Source of the DNA: Chamaecrista fasciculata | Taxonomy: Eukaryota > Streptophyta > Magnoliopsida > Fabales > Fabaceae | Reading direction: 5' to 3' | Length of the DNA stretch: 64,000 nucleotides | Assembly: GCA_003254925.1 (NCBI GenBank) | Contig: QANZ01016335.1 | Location: 27,477-91,476, forward strand | Part shown: positions 28,501 through 39,700 of the stretch, piece by piece | Layout: each line of letters opens with the position of its first letter | Numbering within the stretch: the first letter of the stretch is position 1 | Made by a program: the position numbers and the translations under genes | The notes under the pieces: model-generated | Database searches by the model: none | The model's input: the letters and a program-made list of their open reading frames with translations, nothing else | Told to the model about the DNA's origin: nothing

Positions 28501-31500
28501 CCTTATTCTTTGAATCTCAGGTGTCAGTTGTTTTTCTCCAAATGAATTCTACTTAGGTTATCCTACTTTTTCTTTTGAATCTCAAGGACCATAAATACAA
28601 GAATCTGTGTTTGTTGGTGGCATGAAAAATGGGGAAGGAACTTCTTCGGTTCCAAAACATGTGTTAGATTCCAGTATGATTCAATTATGCAAACACTAAG
28701 AGAAGCTTTTCCAGTAATTATTCTCATTCTCCATCTCTTTGGGAGGGCACACTACAGACTTGTTCAAAATTTAGAGATCAAATTATTGTCCTTCATCAGG
28801 TTTAGCTGCTCCCAATTTTAGCTTTAATAGAAAATCTAAATCACCAATCTAAAAGTGAAAACACCACAGTCACTCAGCCAGTACTGTGGCTAACATTTCT
28901 CCAATCTAAGCCTGTAGAACCTCTTCCAGTTTCAGACAATAAAAATGCGTAAGTACAAGATTATTATCATTCTAAGCCTATGGCAAGATAATTTTTTATG
29001 CTTCTCTCATTTCTTGAGAGATAATCATCCACAGTTTACCAGGTTCTACCCAGAAATAGAAGATCAAATAAATATAAACGTATAAAAGAGAAGGAGAGAA
29101 GAGAATGGCCTAAGTTGTTGTAGAACTAATGAAAGTGAAAAGGGTAACCTTTCTTCATAAAATGTAAAATAGAACCATAAGTGAAAATGACATATTTTTC
29201 CCCAATTTTAATGCTTCCAATAATTTGGTTCCTATAACATTCGGTTGTGTTGCTTTTGTTAATATACATTCTCCCAACACGTCGAAAATTGATCCTCAAG
29301 CTTTAAAATGTCTTTCTTGGCTATTCTACACACAAGGGTTGCAAGTGTTATCACTTATCATCCTAACACCAGAAAGGTCTATGTATCTGTTGATGTCACA
29401 TTTGTTGAATATTGCCCTTACTTCCTTGGTTAGAGACGTGGATAGGGAACCTTTTTACTACATCTCCCAAAATTATCACTTGAGTATTGATTCTCCAAAA
29501 TCTCTAGTCTCTTTATATCCTTAAAACAAAGTGATATAAAGAGACTAGAGAACCATGATGTTTTTTTTTTTTCAAATTTTTTTCCAATCACTAATTAGAG
29601 AACTGAGAGCTAAGATATAGGTAAGTCTAAAATAATATAAAGGAAGTGCATCTACAGACCTCCTTTGAAAGAGGTGCCTTCGTAATGGCATAGTAATCAA
29701 AAAATATTTGCAGAGTCGTAGTGTCCTCCAGAACAGACTTCCAAGGAGATGGAATCTGCAGGTAACCATATTACATGATAATTGATACAAACGGGAATAA
29801 GGTCACCTCCAAAATAAATTAAGTTTAGAATCAAATAAAAGAAAATACCTGAACAGTGCCAAACTCATCTGAACTTTCATCAACAGATGTCCCCACAAAA
29901 TCAAAGGATAGACATTTCAAAGAAAGAGAAAGTGCCAGCTCTTGCAATTGACTGAGAACTGCCCATTATATAAACTCAAACTTCAAAATAACAATAACCA
30001 AAAAGATAAAAGAAAATAAGGGGCAAAATATTAGGATGAGTGCAATACTGTAATTTCATACCATCATTCTTCAGTTGATGCAATGATGTTAAAGAAATCT
30101 GAAATATTTGAAAGAGGCATTGATCCCTAAAGGAGCAAGCAACTCTTCGATGATGTGTAGCAGGGAAACCAGTGTTAGCCTGAGGCAGAATTCCAGAAAC
30201 ATTAAGAGTTGAGCAGAACACAAAAAGTAGACAATTAATTATAAAACAAACAAAAAATAAAGAAAGCAACAATGTTCATATCACGACAAAGCCTCAATGA
30301 CAAAAGCCAGTACTTTAAATGCACAGATCTTAGCAGCACAAATTTCAATAATGATTTAAAACAAATTTTTCTTTATAGTTGATGATCATATGTAATGTGA
30401 GTTTTCCATGCAATTATATAACACAAGAGGGGGATTGGACAACCTTACACCCATTCACCCAGGACCAACCACATGACCTATGCAATTCAAGAATACAAAA
30501 TGAAAGCTTAGCTAGACAAGGTTTGCAGCTGATTTCAGGATCTTCAGATGCTATTTGGGTGTATTGAGTAAAAAAATATCGAATATTGAATCCAAATAAA
30601 TAGAAATAGATAATTAATATCTGATCCATCTTATGAGTATAGCATAGAGTTATATAAATATGTTTGTAACTTTGCATAAAAATAAACCCCCTCCCCCTTC
30701 CCCCCTCCCCCAAAAGAGAAAAAATAAAAAAGATAAGCAAAGCACACAACAAGAGCTATAAAAATATGGTCAGTCTTGCAGTGGCAAATGGTGTTATTCA
30801 CTACCAATACCAAACACTTATGAACAGCGCAGCATAAAATCCCACCTGATTCATCTCAGAGACAAGCTGGTTTAATATCTTCAAGCCAATGGCATAGTGG
30901 CCTGGTGTTGCCTGTAAAAACAGAATAACTATAAGCAAAACATATTAGGAATTTTAATCTACCGACTGGAATGAGTGTCTCAAGACCTGGCCAGTTTCAA
31001 CCTCTCTAACTGTTACCCAGTAAGAGGAACAAGTTGGGTTGAAGCACAGAACCTGCTTGAGGATTGGCCCAGTGAAAACTGGTAAAAACCATCCAACCCC
31101 CAAAATGACCAGTGACCCTTAGTCGGTTTGACGGTTTATATTGTTACTTTTCTATCATCTCTCCAAGGACATGGTCAAGTTCATGCTTTGCAGTCCTTGG
31201 CTGTCTTATTCAATAGGACTATGTTGATGCTCATTACTTCTGAGATCAAACGATACAAGTCTATACTATAATACATTTTTCATTTCATCCTTTTTCAAAG
31301 CAGAGAACCAGCTTGCAATACTACATAAATCGATAATGCCAATCAACATTAGTCAACTTAAAATTAATAAAGGGAAAGCAATCACCTGGCTCAAGAAGTC
31401 CATTGATTCTTTGACGAGGTCCCGGAATCGGTCATCATCGAACCACCCAAATTTAGTGACTCTACACAGGAGTTGGATTAAAGAAGCAGTCACAAAAGGC

Positions 31501-31880
31501 TGTAACTCCGGTCCTCTGGTGGCTAGATAGTTTATGAGGTAGCCCCCTACAATGCAACAGAAAAAAAGATTACATAAATAAATCTTATCATCCTGGCATT
31601 TCCGGTCATTAAAAAACGACGAATTGGAAAAAAGCGAAGTACTTATATCTAGCCGAAGCTGCAAAGCAAGGGTGTGTTCAGTGACTTGCTTCAACAAACT
31701 CGAACTAGCCAACATCAATGCATAAGGAGTCAAGGCATGGTCAAGAATATATTGGCATTGAGAAATGTATTCGGTGTTCATGGAAAAGCATTTCAGCGTG
31801 TTCTCTGCATGAGCCCTCTCCACCGAATCCTGCGAATTATACAGCCTCTCGCACAATGCTTCCAGCTGCGCCAACTCCAT
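7692..31880 (-). CDS. XPO7: Exportin-7 (RanBP16-type nuclear transport receptor)
   Basis: Twenty-eight coding exons with GT-AG borders: 31643-31880, 31386-31546, 30846-30911, 30062-30179, 29849-29958, 29660-29755, 27448-27571, 26778-26845, 26188-26274, 25648-25800, 25435-25530, 23179-23238, 22962-23080, 22742-22829, 16350-16454, 16031-16135, 15887-15939, 15666-15729, 14712-14846, 13405-13517, 13224-13317, 12706-12925, 11563-11693, 10223-10369, 9923-10051, 9355-9453, 8327-8365, 7692-7850. They total 3177 bases (1058 residues) without a frame break. The protein is an importin-beta-like helical repeat receptor that carries cargo through nuclear pores with RanGTP. It aligns by memory with human XPO7 throughout: N-terminal [14 protein letters not shown], then [61 protein letters not shown] and C-terminal [16 protein letters not shown]. 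The intron between exons 22742-22829 and 16350-16454 is 6.3 kb because of a Copia insertion; the coding exons themselves look undamaged. Confidence 0.97.
9724..9872 (-). mobile_element. tRNA-derived SINE resembling the plant Au family
   Basis: Read on the minus strand it starts with an A-box-like TGGCGCAACGGT, has the B-box GGTTCAAATCCTGG, continues through AAGGCTGCGTACA and ends in GTGCACTGGGCCGCCC followed by T-rich sequence. This order matches what I remember of Au-type SINEs, whose 3' end is close to GCACCGGGCTGCCC. It lies in the exportin-7 intron between exons 9923-10051 and 9355-9453, in the sense orientation of the gene. Flanks on both sides contain 'agactt' within A-rich DNA, a possible blurred target duplication. 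Confidence 0.8.
10450..10516. repeat. Compound microsatellite (GT)n(GA)n
   Basis: About 11 GT units are followed directly by about 22 GA units, inside an exportin-7 intron. The tract is perfect as read, so its length is probably variable between individuals. Confidence 0.9.
17819..17969 (+). repeat. Left LTR of the Copia element
   Basis: 151 bp, TG...CA ends, identical as read to the right LTR. It abuts the target duplication ctaat on the left and the primer-binding site on the right. Confidence 0.93.
21876..22026 (+). repeat. Right LTR of the Copia element
   Basis: 151 bp, identical as read to the left LTR, preceded by a purine-rich tract and followed by the second copy of ctaat. Confidence 0.93.
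23518..23613. repeat. Tandem duplication, 48-bp unit, two copies
   Basis: Two adjacent similar copies start with caactgagtgaagccataaa at 23518 and 23566, inside an exportin-7 intron, with a few mismatches between them. It is probably a replication or repair duplication without function. Confidence 0.8.
27361..27391. repeat. (GT)n microsatellite
   Basis: A run of about 15 GT units with one GC interruption near its start, in the large exportin-7 intron upstream (genome order) of exon 27448-27571. Confidence 0.85.
29217..29524 (+). mobile_element. Fossil scrap of a Copia integrase region
   Basis: The plus strand encodes phrases matching the region after the Copia integrase core, such as [13 protein letters not shown], then DPQALKCL and a TQG...Q stretch. 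It is a short, old, broken fragment inside the exportin-7 intron 27572-29659, antisense to the gene. No LTRs were found beside it. Confidence 0.7.
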
Positions 31881-32230
31881 AGTTCCGCAAGATTGTATTG
31901 TACCTGTCAACCAACAACACACCACGCACAAGCACAAACACAAGCAAACAGCTCAATGATTGGACAATTCAATCAGCAGTTCCACACAAAATAAGATCCA
32001 AGAAAATCCGATTAAGCCTATATAGCTGATGTCACGGCGATTCCGCCGGAATCAGCGGCGCCGCCGACGACGACGAAGCTGCCGGCGAGCCGATACGGTG
32101 GAAGAAAGCGGGAAAATTTACCGTAATCTGAGGTGTGAGAAGAAGAAGAAGCTGGTAGGTCTAGCAGGATCGCGAAGTCGCATTACACATAGAGAGAGAA
32201 ACAAAGTGAAGTGATTATCTTTGCAAATTT
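31881..32230 (-). promoter_or_regulatory. Exportin-7 leader: inferred 5' UTR exon and intron
   Basis: The first coding exon appears to begin at 31903, after an acceptor reading TTGACAG, leaving 23 untranslated bases before the ATG. A matching donor (GATTACG followed by GTAAAT) lies at 32121, so a noncoding first exon probably runs from 32122 to about 32230. The inferred intron contains a GC-rich stretch (32035-32100), unusual for an intron here, so an alternative is one continuous leader. Nothing in the coding region depends on this choice. Confidence 0.45.
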
Positions 32231-32551
32231 CGTTGCGTTTTGACGCGATCTATCTAGGTTTCTCAATTTCTTCCGTGAGGGTGTTTTTCTTGTTGATGAT
32301 GGCTGTTTTTGTCAGTGCAGAGATCTACAGAGGCCAATGCTTTTTTTGCTCTTCTCTTTCCTTTTTATTTTAATTATACTTTTGGTCTCATATCTTTTAT
32401 TCAGGTCTCAATTTGGTCCCATATATTTTTCGTTACACTTTCAATCACATATTTTTTTATTAGTTGTAAAATCAGTCTCATATTTATTTTATTACAAATT
32501 TGATCTTATATCTTTACAAAAATTTAACCGTTAGCCTTTTTTTTTCTTTCT

Positions 32552-32852
32552 GGCTCCGTTTGGTACCCTTTTGGGTATGTAAAGGAAAGGGTTTTACAAG
32601 GGAAAAATTGTGAGGGAAAGGAAAAGTAGTTGAGGGAATGTAAAGTAGGTAAAGATTGAAAGTGTTTGGTATAAAAAGGTATGGGAAGGAAAGTAAAATA
32701 GATATAGAAAAAAAATGACAAAAATGCCCTTCCCATAACTACCACCAGACTGCCGGCGCCGCCGCNCAAATTACCATACCAAACACATGAAAATCTTGAA
32801 AACCGTGCCCTTTTACATTGTAAACCCCATTTCCTCCATACCAAACGGAGCC
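32552..32852. mobile_element. MITE with GGCTCCGTTTGGTA terminal inverted repeats
   Basis: A 301-bp element begins ggctccgtttggta and ends with its reverse complement. The flanks share tct on both sides, a possible 3-bp duplication. TIRs of this kind resemble Tourist/PIF-Harbinger MITEs, whose usual duplication is TWA, so the family assignment is tentative. It contains one N (about 32766) and no coding capacity. Confidence 0.65.
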
Positions 32853-33640
32853 TCTAATTGTTAATTAATTTGCTTTGTCTTGTGGTGAAACTTGAAAATA
32901 ATGTTGTAATATTTTTTTGAAACTTGAAAAAAACAAAATTTTCACTTCTACTACTGTAATTTTATTTTTACAATTTATGAAAAAAATTAATGTTATTTTC
33001 ATATTAAGGCTATCTTTAGAAAGGATTATAATATGATCATCTTAAATAGTTTGATTTTATGATTTAAGTTTATAAATTGACTTATTTAAATTTCATAGAT
33101 TCATTTGTATTTTTAAAGAATTACACATATATTATTAGTATCTTTGTAAATATTGTTTAGATTAATAGTTTTTTTGTATTAGATGTTTTTTCAGCTGGTT
33201 TATTTCTAAAATAGGACAGCTAGACTTTTTTGTTAGAGTTTGTTATTCCTCTTATGCATTCTCTCGTGATGTAAGTTGTATATATATACACTCGGGTCAG
33301 TTCGTTTCCGTTTTTTTTAAAATTTGTTTTGATTATAATCATAGTTTGATTATAATCAAAGTTGATTATTTTTGTAGTGGTGTTTGGATGATTGTTGATT
33401 ATTTGGTGTGAAATTATTAAAATGGGTATGTAATGATTGTGGTAGGTGGATAAAAAGTAAGGAAATTGATAAATTGTATAGGGGTATAAATGGAAGAAAA
33501 AGTTAGAAAAAGTAAGGTGTGATTTGATTATAATAAAAGTGTGTTTGGATGTGATTGTTGTTTTGAAAAAAAACAAAAATGTTACTGTTTGCCTTGAAAA
33601 GCGTGAAATCTTGATTATTTTTGTGAGTAGGTTGGGGGAT
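32853..33640. other. AT-rich intergenic DNA
   Basis: No gene is supported. The part from about 33320 to 33550 has repeated phrases 'tgattataatc' and 'gtgtttggatg' and may be a decayed MITE, but clear ends could not be set. Confidence 0.4.
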
Positions 33641-33647
33641 GTTTTTC

Positions 33648-33762
33648 CGAATCGGTGCACCGTTTCATTTTTTGCCTACGAAACGGTGCACCAACAAGGA
33701 TTAAAGTGTCTTCTACTTGTCAAATTCAGTGCACCAACGAAGAAAATCGGTGCACCGATTCG
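33648..33762. repeat. Cluster of four GGTGCACC-type motifs in nested inverted repeats
   Basis: Motif copies sit at 33654, 33685, 33728 (first base A instead of G) and 33749. The first two form a 13-bp perfect hairpin (ggtgcaccgtttc 33654-33666 with gaaacggtgcacc 33680-33692). The outer copies form a second inverted repeat (cgaatcggtgcaccg 33648-33662 with cggtgcaccgattcg 33748-33762). I do not recognise the family. Confidence 0.7.
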
Positions 33763-33826
33763 CATCAGATGAGAGAGAATGTTAAAACTTGTCCGGACCC
33801 GAAAAAACAATCCAATTTAGCTTATT

Positions 33827-33886
33827 TCTCTCATCTCTCGTCACTCTCCCTCTCTCATCTCTCGTCACTCTCCCTCTCTCATCTGC
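33827..33886. repeat. 24-bp tandem repeat, 2.5 copies
   Basis: The pyrimidine-rich unit starts tctctcatctctcgtcactc. Exact copies occupy 33827-33850 and 33851-33874, followed by a half copy. Confidence 0.85.
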
Positions 33887-34418
33887 AAGTTGTACACAAT
33901 AAAAATAGATGCCATGAATTAAAGATGAGATGATGAGTTCGTTTGCAGTTTCAACCCCCAAATTAAAGTATGTATATATTATATAAGCCAAAAAGTAAAA
34001 GAAGACAGAACCGATGGTGATGAAAGAGAAGGCTCTAGGTAAGTCGGTTGGGTTAAATAACAATTCTGGGATGTTTGATTCTTTAATTTGGTCATCGATC
34101 ATCATGTGGGTTTGGGGAAGAGAATCAAAAGCGAAGAAAGCCCCTGTGAAACAACACACAGATTTGGTCAATTTTCTGGAGTTTTAGAGAAATAATATGA
34201 TTACAAGACGAGAGAGACGAAGAAGAATCGGCTCTGTTCGCCGATTGTCTGAAATCGACTCTGTTCTTCGGCGACGAAGAATCTCTGATCGTGCTCGGAG
34301 TCACATTCTCAGGCTCAATTTGAACAATCATATCTGGGAGACGATTTTTTTGTTAGTACGTTTCAATCGTAACGTATCTCTTTCTTTTCTCCCTCTGCTC
34401 TATCTTGTGCAAGCTATA

Positions 34419-34800
34419 ATGGAAGCTTCTCCGAGTAGCATACAGCTCCCACCAATTCTCATACTATTGCGACCTTGAAAATGGATGAAGGGTCGCTTGT
34501 TTTGCATCATTCTGATCACCCTAAAATGACTTTGGTTAGCTCCTAGCTCATCGGATCTAACTATCTCACTTGGAATATTGTTATACGCATTTCTCTCGAG
34601 GACAAAGATAAGCTAGGCTTCATCAATGGCACTATGGATGCTCCCACTATTGCCGATGACTTCCGTAAGTAGAAACGTGTTGATTCCATGATCAAATCAT
34701 GGATTATGAATTCTATTTTTAAAGATATTGCTGACACTCTTATTTATTATACTTCCGCTAAGAAATTATGAGATGAAATTGAAGAATGGTATGATATGAA
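34419..34800 (+). mobile_element. Fossil Copia gag fragment
   Basis: From an ATG at 34419 the plus strand resembles the start of a Copia gag reading frame. Phrases such as KDKLGFINGTMDAP and a following MIKSWI-like motif match the gag/UBN2 region of plant Copia elements. The fragment is old and broken by several defects. Neither LTR could be identified. Confidence 0.7.
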
Positions 34801-36753
34801 TGGTATGGCATGAATCATACCATTCACTTGCATTTCGTACCGTATTTCTTAGTTGTAAAATTTAGTTAAATATTTGAAAAATTTATATAATTGGTAACTT
34901 AATTTTTGTCATTAATTTCAATAATATTAATTCTAAAAGTAACGTTAAACATTTTATTAATATTGAAACGAAATCAATATAAAAGTGCTTTAAAACAAAT
35001 AGATAATGACCCTAATCCTTGAAAGATAAAAAAGAGTACTTTTACTTTGTAATATCAGAAAACATTTTATTTTCGTTTTTAAAGACAATTTTTTATTCAT
35101 ATTTGACATAATTTGTCTTAATCAAAATACAATTAATTTTTTAAACTTAAATTTGTCCAAATCTTGTTTTAATATCACTAACGAAAATTTTATCAGTTTT
35201 TTATGTATTTAAATTACTTTGTCAATTTTTCAAATTACTTAAATTGATGATAAAAGATTGAGACATACAATTCATTATCACCCTTTTCAATTTTCATCAA
35301 TCCATCGTTGGATAATCAATTAATATATTAATATATTACTTTAAAATTAGGTCTTCAGACATATGTAAAGGACATTTGATTTAAGAAGAAAAATTGCTAT
35401 ATCATTCACGAATATTTGTTCCTTAACAAATTAAAATAATTAAACTTCTTTTCAATCAATATTTAAAATCCTAATGAAAATGATTGATTCCGATCTCTTC
35501 AACTAATATTTTAATCATTGAATATTAATATTTTACACTGCCAACCAACAATTTTTAATTCAAATTGTGTCCCTTCTGAGTTCTAAGTTCTGCATTAAAC
35601 CAATGATCTTCAAATATTTTTTCTTTCTATAATTTTGAACTGAGTGTATCTGTATATAATTTATCTCTTTCCATAATTTCTGTAGAAACTTTTCCGTTTC
35701 AAAGAAAAAATAATAAAAATTTTCCAACAAATTAACCATTTTTAAATAGTAGATTGACATTTTTCATTTAAGTTTACAATAGTACACTCACAAGAATTTA
35801 GAAATCAAATGATGAAGCATCCAAATTCTTAATATCAAAGATCAACATTCACCACAACGAAATTGATATTTTACACTATTAAGATAAGTTAAGACCAACT
35901 TATAAATAAAATATTTCAATTAAAAGGTTGAGGAACTATGTCTTACATTAAATCATCAATTATTTCATTTTTCTAAGCCTTGAAACTTGAAAGTGTCTAC
36001 CCTAAAGCTCATTATATTCCATAATTTATTTGTTTTACAAATATTATCAATTTATGATCAAATTGATGATTCAGTTATTGAAAGATGATAAATTGTGTTA
36101 AAGATCAAATTATAAGATTTAATATATAAAAAAAAAGTAATTACAATCTATTTATTATTTTTGTTAATATAGTAATTAAAATCTAACAGATTTAATAATT
36201 AAATTTCACACTTAACAAGTAATAAATTAATTAACAATTCAATAACTAAATTTTCTAACTTCACATTCTAGTGAGTAGTGACTAATAAGTTAAACATTTA
36301 TCACTTTTCAGGAACCAAATTATCAATTAACATTCGTTTTTGTAATATTAATTTCAAGGACGATAGGCATGATAATATTATAAAAGAAAGTCTTGTAATT
36401 TGAACATAAGGAAACAATTAATCAATCACAAAATAAAATACACATGCATCCTGCAAAAACCACTGGCCTAGAAACTTGAAGCAGAAACATATAAACAAAA
36501 CAACCACTACCATACACATAGCTACAAGTTCAAGTTCAATTATTATAGTTTTGATAGTGTTATGCCAAGGGTAAAATTTACAAGGTCCAACCAATCACTG
36601 TCTATGCTAAAATGCATCACATCTGAGTCATATGTAACCATTTGATATCATCCTTGTCGCCCCATGACTCTGGTTAAAGCAATATAATCAATCACTGTCT
36701 AAGAAAAATGCATTTCCAACAAGTGTGGTTGTATTATTAATTTATTATGTATA
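34801..36753. other. AT-rich intergenic DNA
   Basis: No gene, RNA or clear element was recognised. The final ~200 bases before 36754 probably include the 3' untranslated region of the reductase gene. Confidence 0.45.
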
Positions 36754-39700
36754 TCAAGAAGATGAAGAAGGGCCATGAGGTTTCAGAGTCTCAAACACAG
36801 CTGAAAAGTCCAGGTCTCCCAACCCCAAGCTTCTCGCTTTCTTGAAAGCCTACAAACAAACAAACAAACATACAGAATTGGAAGTCAAATCTGTATGAAA
36901 CTTTATATCCTCTAATGAGCAAATGAAAAGGTCTTGTAATTTAGGCTAAAATGCATAAACCAACCCTGAACTTTAGACATTGTGCAAAACAAAACCCCTG
37001 AAATTCAAAAAATGATGAAAGACACACTAAAGTTTAGATTTTGTGAAATTATTTCTTTTGTGAAAATTTTCATCGAAAAGATCAAGAAAGTTTTACTTTT
37101 TCGACTACTATTAATTACAAAAATAGTTCATTTTAATTTTGAATCAACGTAAAATACAACAATAATAAAAAAATATAAAACAAAAAGAAAAAACTTGATT
37201 TTTTTATTTTAAAGTTTTCATAAAAGGGATCTTTTACACAAAATCAAAAGTTCAAAGGGTCTTTCGTCACATTTTAAAGTTTAGGAAGGTTTTTTGAACA
37301 GTAATTAAAGTTCAAGGGAGTTTTATGAACTTTAACCTTTTATAGTTTTATTCAGTTTCGGATAAATTGCTTTTCTCTACCCACAAAGATAGTTTAACTA
37401 GTTTATGAGGTTGGTAGGCAGGTTCAATCATCTAACTTCTATAGTTATAGGCAAGACTAGACAATCTCATTTACCACTAGTGTAGTGAGCTAGCTAATTC
37501 ATGGAGTCATTTAAAACTCATTTGGGAAAAAAAATGTGATGTTTAGGGTATAAACCTCATTTGCAGCAGCTGCCACAGGCATTGGTAAAGCATGTTCATC
37601 CCCAAGGGCAATAGCCAATCTCATGTCTTTCTGCTGATGTTTCAGAGGAAAAGCTGGGGTATAATTATTCTGGAGCATTGTAGGTCCTTTCATCCTAAAC
37701 ATCGGATTGCCGATGGCAGCTAGATCCTGCACAAAATATCTCAATTATGCTTAGAATTGAGACCAACAGGTTTCCATAAGAATCTTTCTGGTCATTATCT
37801 CTTACCAGCACATCAAGAACGGTTTGAGGATTCAAACCACTTCTTCCACCTAATGTGAGTCCCTCAGAGAAAGCATTCATGATACTGCAAAAGTGACAGA
37901 AATGATGAACATGCAACATTTTTCAGTTTTCACTAACTTGGAAGTCAAGTATGAGTTATTAACAATACCGAAAAACAGAGGGGGAAGGAAAAGGTTACCT
38001 GCCCATTGTCATGTTAACAACAAGCTTCATTTTTGCACCATTTCCAACCTCTCCAAGGAAGAATGATTTCTTCCCCAATACATCAAATGCAGGAAGTATT
38101 TCCTCATACAATGACTACATTTGAAAAGAGAAATAATGAATCTGCAAGAAAGCGTGTACCACATATAGCAACAAGAATTCTTTATTTATTATAAAGGATT
38201 ACTTTGTCTTCATATATTTCTAAGAATGGCTTTCTATGATCCATAAAGAATAAGAACAGAAACATCTTGTAACCCTGAGCCGAACATTACTAGAAACGAA
38301 ATACAAAATTTAATCCACGTTGTTGACTTAACAAGAGGATCTTTGATTGTTTCTTTGTCAAGCAAGAAAATAAAACTAAATTGACCATTATCCATTGTTC
38401 ACATACAGGTATAGTTTGCAACAATTAACTTTTCTTTTTCTTTTCTCTTTCCACTTCTACTTTCTGAAGTCTGGGATAAATTGCATTATATATATTGAGA
38501 AAATAGAAAGAAGTCAGATTTTAAAAAGAAAAGGTCAAAGTGCACTTTTGATCCCATAACTTTTGCTCAGGTCTCAATTTGGTCTCATAACTTTTTTTGT
38601 TGCACTTTTGGTCCCATATCTTTGCAAAAAGTTGCAAATTTGGTCCCGTATCACTTTTGGCCCCATATCTTTTGGTCAGGTTGCAGAATTGGTCTCATAT
38701 CTTTGCAAAAAGTTTCAGCACCAGTCCCACTTGATCCAAATATATGAAACCGATTCTGCACCTGACCCAAAGATATGGGACCAATTCTCCAACTTGACTA
38801 AAAGATATAGGACCAATTCTCCAACATGACCCAAAGATATGAGACCAAAATTGTAACATAGGACCAAATCTGCAACTTGAGCAAAAGATATGGGACCAAA
38901 AGTGCAACAAAAAAAGTTATGAGACTAAATTGAGACCTTAGCAAAAGTTATAGAACCAAAAGTGCACTTTGACCAAAAGAAAATGAAGAGAACAAACAAT
39001 GTATATTATTGAAAGACTCAGTGACAGTGTCTACATAAAACAGATCCATCTACTTCTATTTATACTAACACCATGACCATGTGAAAACACCTCTACCCTT
39101 CCCTGTAAGTTCATATTTACAACGGATTTTTTCCTTAACGTAAATTTTACAAATCCCTAATACCTATTAACAATGTTATGAGATGATTAAAAATTTGGCT
39201 CAAAAATATAAGGGCAAGTAGAAAGGGAAAGATTTTTTTAAAGGGATATTATGGGAAACTATGTTTTTTCTGACTTTTGCTGAGACAAATAAGTTATAAT
39301 ATGATGGAAAAGAAAGATGTATCAATGATTCAATTCCCTAAAATATTTAAAATCAAAGCAGAACAGAAAATGAACGAGAGATAAACATAATTCCACATTT
39401 TCTGAGTATTATATTAACTTACCTTGTCTCCAGCAGCAAGTATTACTAGCTGGCCATCTTCTGCAGGCTTCTTGCTACCTGAAACTGGAGCTTCAAGGAA
39501 GCGACCACCTTTCGATGTAATAGCCTACAGAAGTCAGGTCAATGTCAAATTTTCTTTACAGAACTCTTTATATTGCATATTAAAAACCATCACACTGCAT
39601 ACTTCAAACTTATGGATATAGCACAGACAATCACAGATATGATACACCACAGGAAAATATTGGATCTTGTAAAGCATGGCAAATAAATTCATATTGTGCT

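Noticed and set aside
33782-34171. 129-codon minus-strand frame with one hydrophobic segment
   Set aside because: The C-terminal part is translated from the 24-bp tandem repeat (ERGRVTRD repeated), no domain is recognised and no splice partners were found.
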